Assembly (NCBI GenBank): GCA_938010625.1
Contig: CALLVJ010000145.1
Location: 1-6,273 of the forward strand
Direction: 5' to 3'
Origin: an uncultured Stomatobaculum sp.
GTDB lineage: Bacteria; Bacillota; Clostridia; Lachnospirales; Lachnospiraceae
DNA: 6,273 nucleotides
Part shown: positions 1 to 6,110 of the stretch, piece after piece
Layout: the number at the start of each line of letters is the position of its first letter
Position numbering within the stretch: position 1 is the first letter of the stretch
Made by a program: the position numbers and the translations under genes
The notes under the pieces: generated by a model
Told to the model about the DNA's origin: nothing
What the model saw: the letters and a program-made list of their open reading frames with translations, nothing else
The model's database searches: none

Positions 1-1
1 C

Positions 2-625
2 GGCGCGGCCAAGGGGGGCCTTACGATGAAGTTTGATGGCGGGACGCTGAAGTACTTCCAGCAGCTTTCCGATGGCAGCATGAAGGCAATTTCGGCAAGC
101 TCAGTGGTCGGCGTTCTATGTCGCAAGGCGCTCGGACCGGTCGGCGGTGCCATTGCGCTGGCAGGCGTCATTGTGCTTCCGGTGACTTCCGGTGACACGG
201 CGCTCCGCGCACTGCGCCTCACGATTGCCGATACGTTTCATATCAAACAGGATAACAGTGCGCGTCGCCTGGCGCTTGCCACGCCGATTTTTGCGCTGGT
301 GCTCGGCATTCTGGTCTGGTCGAAAGTAGACGCAGACGGATTTAATCAGCTCTGGAGATATTTTGCGTGGTCGAATCAGGCGATGGCAGTCTTTGCATTG
401 GCAGCGGCAGCGATTTACCTTCTGGTTGAGAACAAGGGGGCGTATGTCTGGATGCCTCTGGTTCCCGGTATCTTCTATACAGTTGTTTGCGGCAGCTACA
501 TTCTGAATGCGAAGATTGGTTTGAATCTCCCGTGGAATGCGGCATATATCGGCGGCGTGGTGCTGGCTGTTTTTTACGCGCTTGCCATTTTTATGCGCGG
601 CAAGAGGCCGGCAAACGCCCTTTGA
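2..625 (+). CDS. cstA: CstA-family transporter (carbon starvation protein A), C-terminal part, 5' end outside window
   Basis: This is an integral membrane transporter of the CstA family, whose characterised members take up peptides or pyruvate. The frame is open from the first bases, so the gene begins before the window and only the last 207 residues are seen; the ATG at 26 is an internal Met. Seen: the family-typical stretch LPVTSGDTALR (visible residues 59-69), then IADTFHI, FNQLWRYFAWSNQ (about 114-125) and NLPWNAAY (about 175-182). About five hydrophobic, membrane-spanning segments lie near visible residues 44-64, 91-107, 125-142, 150-168 and 179-198. The protein ends in a short basic tail (RGKRPANAL). 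A strong terminator follows the stop codon directly, so this is the last gene of its transcription unit and is not co-transcribed with the MoxR gene by default. Family assignment is firm; the substrate cannot be read from this fragment. Confidence 0.9.
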   Translation, partial: GAAKGGLTMKFDGGTLKYFQQLSDGSMKAISASSVVGVLCRKALGPVGGAIALAGVIVLPVTSGDTALRALRLTIADTFHIKQDNSARRLALATPIFALVLGILVWSKVDADGFNQLWRYFAWSNQAMAVFALAAAAIYLLVENKGAYVWMPLVPGIFYTVVCGSYILNAKIGLNLPWNAAYIGGVVLAVFYALAIFMRGKRPANAL

Positions 626-630
626 CAGAG

Positions 631-666
631 AGAGAGGTTCGGCATTAACCGAACCTCTTTTTTTTT
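631..666 (+). terminator. Rho-independent terminator of the cstA-like gene
   Basis: A perfect 9-bp stem GAGGTTCGG / CCGAACCTC (634-642 and 649-657) has a six-base loop CATTAA and is followed by nine T residues (658-666). Upstream purines at 631-633 can pair with the first Ts and lengthen the stem. It lies six bases after the transporter stop codon. There is no A-run on the left flank, so it should work only on plus-strand transcripts. Confidence 0.95.
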
Positions 667-692
667 CAGAGAGTTCTGAAAGAGAGGAAGAG

Positions 693-1616
693 ATGAAAGA
701 AGAGAGCCTTGACTTTTTGCGCGCGGAGGGAATTTCAGCGCGGTTGATCGACGAAGTGATTGCATTTCGCAAGTATTACGAACTGGAGACGGGAGAGGCA
801 GAGCGCGTGCCAGTGCCGCTTTATCCCTATTACGGGAGAGAGGTCTGGGAGGAGGCGCTCAGTGCGCTTCTCGCCGGAGAGCACCTGCTTCTCTCGGGCG
901 GCAAGGCAAGCGGCAAGAATGTGCTCGCGGAGGGGCTCGCGGCAGTGTTCGGACGTCCGCTCTGGGACATCTCTCTCTATGTCAACGCAGATGCGGCGAG
1001 CCTGATTGGCACGGATACGTTCCGGGACGGTGCAGTGCAGCTCCGGAAGGGGCCTGTGCTCCGCGCCGCCGAGTGCGGCGGCTTTGGCATTCTCGATGAG
1101 ATCAATATGGCGAAAAATGAGAGCCTTGCTGTGCTGCATGCCGTGCTAGACTTTCGGCGCGTCATTGACATTCCCGGCTATGATCGGGTCAGACTTCATG
1201 AGGCGACTCGTTTTATTGGCACGATGAACTATGGCTATGCTGGCACGAGAGAGCTGAATGAGGCGCTCGCCTCCCGTTTTCTGGTGATTCAGATGCCGGT
1301 GATTCCGGAGGCTGATGTGCAGCGTCTCCTGCTCGTGAAATGTCCGACCCTCCGCCCGGAATATGCTGCGCAGTTTGCGGAACTCTTCGATGAAATCCGG
1401 AAGAAGAGTGAGAGTGGCGAGATCACAAGCCGTGCGCTGGATCTCCGAGGCCTCATTGCCGCCATTGGCATGATGGAGCAGGGATTATCGCCGGTAAAAG
1501 CGCTGCGCCTCGGCGTCGTGAACAAGTGCTTTGACAGCTATGAAAAGACATTGGTCAGCGATCTCGTTGCCGCACGCCTGCCGGAGAGCCTTGAAGCGGG
1601 TCGTATCTTCGCATGA
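693..1616 (+). CDS. MoxR-like AAA+ ATPase, partner of the downstream VWA protein
   Basis: A 307-residue cytoplasmic AAA+ ATPase of the MoxR/NorQ/CbbQ type, which uses ATP to remodel or activate a client, normally together with a VWA protein. Seen: the Walker A loop GGKASGKN at residues 69-76, where the usual final Ser/Thr is Asn; Walker B ILDEIN at 133-138 with D135 and E136; sensor-1 TMN with N179; a likely arginine finger R195 in ALASRF; and sensor-2-region arginines R247/R252 in SRALDLRG. Length is normal for MoxR-like proteins. I chose the ATG at 693 because a GAGAGGAAG Shine-Dalgarno lies just upstream. The same frame stays open to 537, but that start would overlap the transporter gene and run through its terminator. 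The stop overlaps the ATG of the VWA gene (ATGA), which implies translational coupling. The client is unknown: no oxidoreductase, chelatase or RuBisCO gene is adjacent. Confidence 0.9.
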   Translation: MKEESLDFLRAEGISARLIDEVIAFRKYYELETGEAERVPVPLYPYYGREVWEEALSALLAGEHLLLSGGKASGKNVLAEGLAAVFGRPLWDISLYVNADAASLIGTDTFRDGAVQLRKGPVLRAAECGGFGILDEINMAKNESLAVLHAVLDFRRVIDIPGYDRVRLHEATRFIGTMNYGYAGTRELNEALASRFLVIQMPVIPEADVQRLLLVKCPTLRPEYAAQFAELFDEIRKKSESGEITSRALDLRGLIAAIGMMEQGLSPVKALRLGVVNKCFDSYEKTLVSDLVAARLPESLEAGRIFA

Positions 1617-3343
1617 AACTGAATGAATTTGAGAAGCGGCGCGCTGCCAATCTGATCTGGAATGCCGCGGGAGATTACAGCATTTCCCCGGGCTTTCGAA
1701 TGTATGATGCAAAAGGAAGGGCAGATCTTTACTGGAACAGTATGATTGGCGCCGCACACCGCTACTATGACTGGGACAGACTGATGGAATTCTACCAGAG
1801 TTTTCATGAGACCGTAGATCAGGGCGTCTATGAGAGCCTGTTCTGGCTCGCCCTGGAGAACAGCACCTTTCAGAAGATACGGACAGAGCGCCCGGCGGCG
1901 GCCGCGCTTCGACAGGCCTATGCGAGAGAGCAGTTAAAGAATTTCATGCCGAGTATTGCAGAGAGCCGCGAGGGCTGGATTCTGGAAGGACATTACCGGA
2001 CAGCACTGGGCGAGGACTCCGGGCTCCCGGATCTCGTAGATCGGAAGCTCCTCAGAGAACTGGAGATCTCTGGAACGCTCGACACAGAGGCCTGGATACA
2101 GCAAGTCGGCGCGACGCTCGCCCGCTATTTTACCTATCTGCCGGGCGCACCGGCGTCTGCGCAGAAACGCAGACGCTTTGCGCTGCCCAAGTTTGTCTTT
2201 CGGAAAAAACGCGCTGCCGAGGAGGCGAAAGTGCTGGAGCCCAATGTGCGGCGGCTCGCGATGGGCTTTGGCGAAGCGCTGCCGAGAGAAGGCAGCGGAG
2301 AGAACGCGAAAAACTTTGGCGAGCGCTACCAGGAGAAGACCGAGGCACAGCTCTGGCAATATATCCACGACTACTTTGGCGCGCCGCTCTATGAGAGGGC
2401 AAAGGCGCAGGCTCTCACAGCGCGCTTCTGCGCTGATGCCCATGCGGGGAGCCGACTCTATCTGACGGATGGAAGACTGCCGCGCGAGGTAATGGAAAAG
2501 TTGAAAGGCTTTCCCAGGCGCATGCGCCGCGAGATGGAACTGCGCTATGAAAAGACCAAGCGAGCCCACGAGGGCGATCTTGCCCGGGATCACGCGGCGG
2601 TGATAGAACTCCGGGAGCGTCTCCGGAATGCACTGCAGCAGCTCCGCGACCCGGAGGACATTCTGGGCAGAGCCGGAAAACTGATTCCGGGACGCCTGTA
2701 CCGCGCGCTCTGTCTGAATGATAACCGCATCTTTACCAAGCGACTGCCGGGCGATGAGAGCCGCATGAGCGTGGACATTCTTCTCGATGCGAGCACCTCG
2801 CAGGAGAAGAGGACAGAGCTCGTCGCGAGGCAGGCGTATATTCTGGCGGAGAGTCTCAGCGCCTTGAAATTGCCGGTTCGCGTCTGGGGGTATCTCTCAA
2901 TGAGCGGCTACACCGTGCTGACCCGCTACCGTGACTATGGGGAGCAGGGCAAAAATCAGGAGATTTTCCGCTACTTTACAGCGGGCGCAAACCGGGACGG
3001 GCTCGCCTACCGTACAGTCTGTGGCCTCATGGAAGAATATCCCGCCGAGCGGAAAATCCTGATCGTTCTGAGCGATGTGAAGCCCAATGACATTGTGAAG
3101 ATACGTTATGAAGGGCAGAAGCAGGCCTATAGCGGGAAGGCGGCGGTCGAGAATGCCGCAGAAGAACTGCGGCGCGCGCGGGGGAATGGCATTACGGCGC
3201 TCTGCGTCTATACGGGGGACGATGCAGGCCTCGCAGATGTGCAGCGAATTTTCGGGCAGAACTTCGTGAAGATTACTTCTCTGAGCCGTTTTGCAGCGGC
3301 TGCCGGGAAGCTTCTGGAAGGGGCGCTCTCGAATCCTGTTTAG
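1613..3343 (+). CDS. NorD/CobT-like von Willebrand factor A domain protein
   Basis: A 576-residue soluble protein with a C-terminal VWA domain, the usual partner of a MoxR-like ATPase in metal-insertion or enzyme-activation systems (known pairs include NorQ-NorD and CbbQ-CbbO; CobT is a related chelatase VWA subunit). Seen: the MIDAS motif DASTS at residues 392-396 in SVDILLDAST; a second metal-site segment NRDGLAY at 460-466, resembling the NorD/CobT pattern; and LSDVKPND at 486-493 with D488 as the likely last MIDAS residue. The N-terminal 380 residues are mostly helical and charged, with a basic patch (RRRFALPKFVFRKKR, 186-200) and a charged, coiled-coil-like stretch at about 300-345. No signal peptide or membrane segment is seen. 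The C-terminus looks complete for the family. Start is fixed by the four-base overlap with the ATPase gene. The 3' end overlaps the convergent MocR gene by 71 bases, with no terminator between them. The cellular target is not known. Confidence 0.87.
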   Translation: MKLNEFEKRRAANLIWNAAGDYSISPGFRMYDAKGRADLYWNSMIGAAHRYYDWDRLMEFYQSFHETVDQGVYESLFWLALENSTFQKIRTERPAAAALRQAYAREQLKNFMPSIAESREGWILEGHYRTALGEDSGLPDLVDRKLLRELEISGTLDTEAWIQQVGATLARYFTYLPGAPASAQKRRRFALPKFVFRKKRAAEEAKVLEPNVRRLAMGFGEALPREGSGENAKNFGERYQEKTEAQLWQYIHDYFGAPLYERAKAQALTARFCADAHAGSRLYLTDGRLPREVMEKLKGFPRRMRREMELRYEKTKRAHEGDLARDHAAVIELRERLRNALQQLRDPEDILGRAGKLIPGRLYRALCLNDNRIFTKRLPGDESRMSVDILLDASTSQEKRTELVARQAYILAESLSALKLPVRVWGYLSMSGYTVLTRYRDYGEQGKNQEIFRYFTAGANRDGLAYRTVCGLMEEYPAERKILIVLSDVKPNDIVKIRYEGQKQAYSGKAAVENAAEELRRARGNGITALCVYTGDDAGLADVQRIFGQNFVKITSLSRFAAAAGKLLEGALSNPV

Positions 3344-4469
3344 CGAGGCGCAGCTTTCGTCGGAGTTGGTTTAGTCGCCGCTCGAGATACCCGCGGTTCA
3401 TATACTCGGCGAGCACATACTGGTCGAGCGCGGGAACGGTGCAGGCGTAGAAGCCGAGCCGTTTCTGGTAGTTTTTCAGCAGGCGCTTTGGCAGCACCAT
3501 GTAGGCGACCCGCATCGAGGGGGCGAGCGTCCGGGTAAAGGTATTGAGGTAAATCACAGAGTCGCTGGAATCCATCGCATAGATGGTCTCCAGCGGCTTT
3601 TTTTGCAGCGAAAACTCGGAGGCATAATCATCTTCCACAAGGAAGGCACTGCGCTCGGCAGCCCAGCGGAGATAGGCGAGGCGCTTCGCTGCAGTCGCAG
3701 TCACGCCGCTCGGATAGCTCTGGTAGGGCGTCACGTGAAGCAGGGAAGCGCGGGAGGCAGCGAGCCCTTCCTCACTCACGCCAAAAGCATCAAGCGGGAG
3801 CAGCTCATAGGGGCGGGCATAGGCGCTGTAGACTAGGCGTATCTTCTCGTAGGATTGCGCTTCGATGCCGTAGAGTGCAGCGCGCGGCAGGAGCTGGGCA
3901 ACCATCCCGTAGAGATATTCAGTGCCTGAGCCAATTACAATCTGTTCGGGAGAAGCGCTCATGCCGCGGTAGCGGAGCAGGTAGGCGCTGATTGCCTCGC
4001 GAAAATAGAGCACGCCCCGGTTTTCAGGGCGCGCGAGGAGTTCTTCCGGAAAGCGGAGCAGCACATCGCGGACAATGTGGGAGAAGGGTGTAAAGGGAAA
4101 GTCGGCAGCGTGTTGCTCTGTCAGCGGGACGACAGTGCCGGCTGTTGGCTCTGCTCCGCTCGCTGGCGGCACAGTCACGGGCGGCTTCGCCGGAACAGAG
4201 GCAGTCGTCTTCCTGGCAGAGAGCAGCGGGAGCGCGGCGACAAAAAAACCGCTCCGTGCCCGGACTTCTAAATACCCTTCGTCGAGAAGCGCGGCGTAGG
4301 CGCTGCCGACCGTTGAGAGGCTTATGCCGAGGTGTTCGGCGAGCGCGCGCTTTGAGGGAAGGCGTTCGCCGGGCAGCAATTTCTTGGCGAGGATGTCCTT
4401 TCGCAGGGCTTCGTAGAGAAAGCGGTATTTGCTTTGCCGGCCGCGGCTGTCCAGAAAATAAGTAAGCAT
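3273..4469 (-). CDS. MocR/PdxR-like GntR-family regulator with aminotransferase-like domain; C-terminally truncated and lacking the PLP lysine
   Basis: A 398-residue transcription regulator of the MocR group: an N-terminal GntR winged helix (about residues 12-78; LPSKRALAEHLGIS recognition region), a Pro/Ala-rich linker (about 82-118), then a type-I aminotransferase fold (about 125-375) that normally senses PLP. Seen: VIGSGTEYLY (178-187), EDDYASEF (279-286, with D280 and Y282 matching PLP-contact positions) and the Schiff-base segment TFTRTLAPSMR (310-320). The family lysine is Arg at residue 313 (codon CGG), so a covalent PLP aldimine cannot form there. Homology stops near residue 375; about 90 residues of the C-terminal subdomain expected in the 460-480-residue family are absent, and the last 24 or so residues are antisense to the VWA gene. 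Start at 4469 is supported by GGAGG at 4480-4476, six bases upstream. Divergent from an ECF S component, which it probably controls. It may be a lesioned pseudogene or a PLP-independent regulator. Confidence 0.83.
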   Translation of the reverse strand: MLTYFLDSRGRQSKYRFLYEALRKDILAKKLLPGERLPSKRALAEHLGISLSTVGSAYAALLDEGYLEVRARSGFFVAALPLLSARKTTASVPAKPPVTVPPASGAEPTAGTVVPLTEQHAADFPFTPFSHIVRDVLLRFPEELLARPENRGVLYFREAISAYLLRYRGMSASPEQIVIGSGTEYLYGMVAQLLPRAALYGIEAQSYEKIRLVYSAYARPYELLPLDAFGVSEEGLAASRASLLHVTPYQSYPSGVTATAAKRLAYLRWAAERSAFLVEDDYASEFSLQKKPLETIYAMDSSDSVIYLNTFTRTLAPSMRVAYMVLPKRLLKNYQKRLGFYACTVPALDQYVLAEYMNRGYLERRLNQLRRKLRLAKQDSRAPLPEASRQPLQNGSEK

Positions 4470-4488
4470 GGGAGACCTCCTATTTCAT

Positions 4489-4519
4489 CTGATATGATTT
4501 TACCTCAAACTGATATGAT
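4489..4519 (+). promoter_or_regulatory. Tandem CTGATATGAT direct repeats: likely MocR operator overlapping extended -10 elements
   Basis: Two identical 10-bp copies of CTGATATGAT lie at 4489-4498 and 4510-4519, with starts 21 bp apart, about two helical turns, so both face the same side of the DNA. They occupy the AT-rich gap between the divergent regulator and ECF S-component genes. MocR-group regulators such as GabR and PdxR are known to bind paired direct repeats. Each copy also reads as an extended -10 element (TG-A-TATGAT) towards the transporter gene, so a bound regulator would cover a promoter. Shorter CTGA-containing echoes (ACTGAAT at 4533-4539 and 4566-4572) follow. The repeats are directly seen; the operator and promoter roles are inferred. 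Confidence 0.55.
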
Positions 4520-4582
4520 AAAATATATGAAAACTGAATCTTTTTTGTGTCCAGAGTTGCGCTACACTGAATGGGAAAGGTG

Positions 4583-4589
4583 AAGGGAG
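4583..4589 (+). promoter_or_regulatory. Ribosome binding site that sets the ECF S-component start
   Basis: AAGGGAG ends eight bases before the ATG at 4598. The frame also has an ATG at 4571, nine codons earlier, but no Shine-Dalgarno precedes that one, so 4598 is preferred. Confidence 0.75.
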
Positions 4590-4597
4590 ATGACAGT

Positions 4598-5212
4598 ATG
4601 ACAGGACGGAATACAGCGGCAGCGGTAACAGACCAGCGGCTTCACAAAATTGTACTGACAGGGCTCATGGCGGCGCTCTGCTATGCGGCCTTTGCGTTTC
4701 TGAAAATTCCGATTCCGACGCCCGGCGGCGGTATGGTGGCGCTGCATGTCGGCAATGCGTTCTGCGTGCTCGCAGCGCTGTACCTCGGCGGTGTCTACGG
4801 CGGTTTTGCAGGCGCCATTGGCATGACGATTGCAGATTTAATGGATCCGAAGTATGTGACTTCGGCGCCGAAGACCTTTCTCTTAAAATTCCTGATTGGT
4901 CTGATCGCGGGTTTCGTTGCACATAAGCTCGGCCATATCACAGCGGATCACGACAGAAAGTATCTTTTTTTCTGGACGCTACTCGCCTCGGCGGTTGCAC
5001 TCGGCTTCAATGTGATTGCGGATCCGGTGGTCGGCTATCTCTATAAGACCTACCTGCTTGGTATTCCGCAGGACGTGTCGAAGATCATGGCGACCTGGGC
5101 GGCGGGCGTGACAGCCATCAACTCGGTCGCAGGCACCGTGGTCGTCGTGATTGCCTATGCAGCGCTCCGACCAGTCTTAAAGAAAGCGGGACAGTTCTTC
5201 TATCTGGACTGA
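4598..5212 (+). CDS. ECF transporter S component (substrate-binding membrane subunit), possibly for vitamin B6
   Basis: A 204-residue membrane protein that should capture a vitamin-type substrate and dock onto a shared EcfA/A'/T energising module encoded elsewhere. Seen: about six hydrophobic segments near residues 17-36, 47-65, 67-82, 93-110, 122-147 and 165-190; a small-residue-rich first helix (TGLMAALCYAAFAF), typical of the face that contacts EcfT; and the family signature around 38-82 (IPIPTPGGGMVALHVGNAF, then YGGFAGAIGMTIADL), which resembles the ECF-ribofla_trS/HmpT-like Pfam group. Start at 4598 follows a good AAGGGAG site. It is transcribed away from a MocR/PdxR-like regulator, and MocR regulators commonly control divergent neighbours in PLP or pyridoxine metabolism. 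A B6-related substrate is therefore a reasonable inference, but riboflavin, hydroxymethylpyrimidine or another compound is not excluded. The gene has its own terminator and appears monocistronic. Confidence 0.85.
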   Translation: MTGRNTAAAVTDQRLHKIVLTGLMAALCYAAFAFLKIPIPTPGGGMVALHVGNAFCVLAALYLGGVYGGFAGAIGMTIADLMDPKYVTSAPKTFLLKFLIGLIAGFVAHKLGHITADHDRKYLFFWTLLASAVALGFNVIADPVVGYLYKTYLLGIPQDVSKIMATWAAGVTAINSVAGTVVVVIAYAALRPVLKKAGQFFYLD

Positions 5213-5241
5213 GCGGATGAGCGTTGGCTTTACCTCCCCTG

Positions 5242-5268
5242 GCTGCGGCATTTTGTCGCAGCTTTTTT
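5242..5268 (+). terminator. Rho-independent terminator of the ECF S-component gene
   Basis: An 8-bp stem GCTGCGGC / GTCGCAGC (5242-5249 and 5255-5262, one G-U pair) closes a five-base loop ATTTT and is followed by six T residues (5263-5268). It begins 30 bases after the S-component stop codon and directly precedes the promoter of the HAD gene. Confidence 0.88.
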
Positions 5269-5269
5269 C

Positions 5270-5298
5270 TTGCCAAAAGACGGAAAACAAGTTATACA
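5270..5298 (+). promoter_or_regulatory. Sigma70-type promoter of the HAD phosphatase gene
   Basis: A -35 element TTGCCA (5270-5275) and a -10 element TATACA (5293-5298) are separated by 17 bp. Predicted transcription starts near 5305, about 25 bases before the ATG at 5329. Its position immediately after a terminator supports a separate transcription unit. Confidence 0.6.
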
Positions 5299-5328
5299 AG
5301 AGAGAAATGCAGGAAAGCGGGAGGCAAA

Positions 5329-5979
5329 ATGAAACGGGCTTATATCTTCGATGTGGATGGGACACTCTGGGACAGCGCGCGTGCAGTCACAGATTCCTGG
5401 AATGAGATTTTGGAAAGACAGTGTGGCAGAGGTGACCTGACCGTACAGGACATGCATGGTTTCATGGGACATACAATGGATGAAATTGCTGCGCGCATCA
5501 TGCCGGATATGCCGGAAGAAAAGCGCACGGATATCATGGAAGACTGTATGAGCCATGAGATTGACTATCTGGGGCAGCACAGCGGTTGTTTTTATCCGGG
5601 TGTGCTTGAAACACTGCGAGCGCTGTATGCGGCAGGCAAGGAGCTCTACATTGTCTCGAATTGCCAACAGGGCTACATTGAGAGGCTTCTGGCAGCGGGA
5701 CATTTAAGCAGCGGGGAGAATGGAATGATCCGGGACTTTCTCTGCTATGGAGATACGCATCGCCCGAAGGGGGAAAATATTGAATACCTTCTGGAATGCA
5801 ATGGGCTTTCGCCGGAAGAGGCGGTTTATGTCGGCGACACTGAGATGGACGAGGACGCGGCGAATGAGGCCGGCGTTGACTTTTACCACGTGCGCTATGG
5901 CTTTGGGAGGGCGCGGCACCCGGCGCGGGAGCTCGATACCTTCGAAGAGTTATTGGAGAATGGAGACGGGATTTTGTGA
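5329..5979 (+). CDS. HAD-superfamily hydrolase (subfamily IA, phosphoglycolate phosphatase/beta-phosphoglucomutase-like)
   Basis: A 216-residue cytoplasmic phosphatase or phosphomutase that forms a phospho-aspartate intermediate on a small phosphorylated metabolite. All four HAD motifs are seen: motif I FDVDGTLWD with nucleophile D8 and acid/base D10; motif II S110-N111 in LYIVSN; motif III K147 in RPKGEN; and motif IV GDTEMD at 169-174 with metal ligands D170 and D174. The helical C1 cap is the roughly 70-residue stretch after motif I (about 16-88), which marks subfamily IA. Start at 5329 is chosen because GGGAGG (5319-5324) precedes it closely. An in-frame extension upstream would run through the preceding terminator and promoter. 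No terminator follows directly, so transcripts may read into the tRNA and end at its terminator. The exact substrate cannot be told from sequence. Confidence 0.92.
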   Translation: MKRAYIFDVDGTLWDSARAVTDSWNEILERQCGRGDLTVQDMHGFMGHTMDEIAARIMPDMPEEKRTDIMEDCMSHEIDYLGQHSGCFYPGVLETLRALYAAGKELYIVSNCQQGYIERLLAAGHLSSGENGMIRDFLCYGDTHRPKGENIEYLLECNGLSPEEAVYVGDTEMDEDAANEAGVDFYHVRYGFGRARHPARELDTFEELLENGDGIL

Positions 5980-5997
5980 AAACTGACGGGAGAGGGC

Positions 5998-6026
5998 TTG
6001 TCAGAAGAAGGGTAGTCTGCTATGCT
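5998..6026 (+). promoter_or_regulatory. Sigma70-type promoter of tRNA-Gln
   Basis: A -35 element TTGTCA (5998-6003) and a -10 element TATGCT (6021-6026) are separated by exactly 17 bp. The predicted start near 6033 lies about six bases upstream of the mature tRNA 5' end. Confidence 0.65.
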
Positions 6027-6038
6027 GAATGAGCGTTT

Positions 6039-6110
6039 TGGGCTGTCGCCAAGCGGTAAGGCAAAGGACTTTGACTCCTTCACTCGACGGTTCGAATCCG
6101 GCCAGCCCAG
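6039..6110 (+). tRNA. tRNA-Gln (anticodon UUG)
   Basis: A 72-nt cloverleaf can be folded by hand. The acceptor stem TGGGCTG/CAGCCCA (6039-6045, 6103-6109) is perfect. The D stem is GCC/GGC (6048-6050, 6060-6062). The anticodon stem AAGGA/TCCTT (6064-6068, 6076-6080) closes loop CTTTGAC with anticodon TTG at 6071-6073. The T loop is TTCGAAT at 6091-6097. The U1-A72 pair, G73 and the UUG anticodon are known tRNA-Gln identity features; the U1-A72 pair also matters for GatCAB-type amidotransferase recognition. Two oddities: the T stem (GACGG/CCGGC) has an A-G mismatch at 50:64, and the bases after discriminator G6110 are GCA rather than CCA, so the CCA end must be added enzymatically. It is most likely functional. 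Confidence 0.95.

Noticed and set aside
537..692. In-frame upstream extension of the MoxR-like ATPase gene to an ATG at 537
   Set aside because: It would overlap the transporter gene and run through its terminator, and it has no family-like N-terminus. The ATG at 693 has a good ribosome binding site.
116..772. Long minus-strand open frame opposite the transporter gene
   Set aside because: Its translation is rich in Arg, Ser and Cys without recognisable motifs, it crosses the terminator, and it lies antisense to a convincing membrane protein. It is a by-product of GC-rich coding sequence.
1065..1082. GC-rich hairpin GCCGCC / GGCGGC inside the MoxR-like gene
   Set aside because: It falls in codons just before Walker B (AAECGG), has no U-run, and is expected in GC-rich coding DNA.
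1934..2593. 219-codon minus-strand open frame inside the VWA gene
   Set aside because: No motif, no ribosome binding site noticed and no family resemblance; the plus-strand frame has a clear VWA product.
4145..4465. Plus-strand open frame antisense to the MocR DNA-binding domain
   Set aside because: The translation is very Arg/Ala-rich with no motif, and the minus strand encodes an unmistakable GntR winged helix.
4470..4597. Possible riboswitch (FMN, TPP or similar) before the ECF S-component gene
   Set aside because: The gap is only 128 bases, AT-rich and without the conserved stems of known vitamin riboswitches; the direct repeats explain it better as a protein-regulated region.
5224..5328. 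Upstream extension of the HAD hydrolase reading frame
   Set aside because: The 35 extra residues would be translated from the terminator and promoter of adjacent units, and the HAD motif I normally sits at the N-terminus, as it does from the ATG at 5329.
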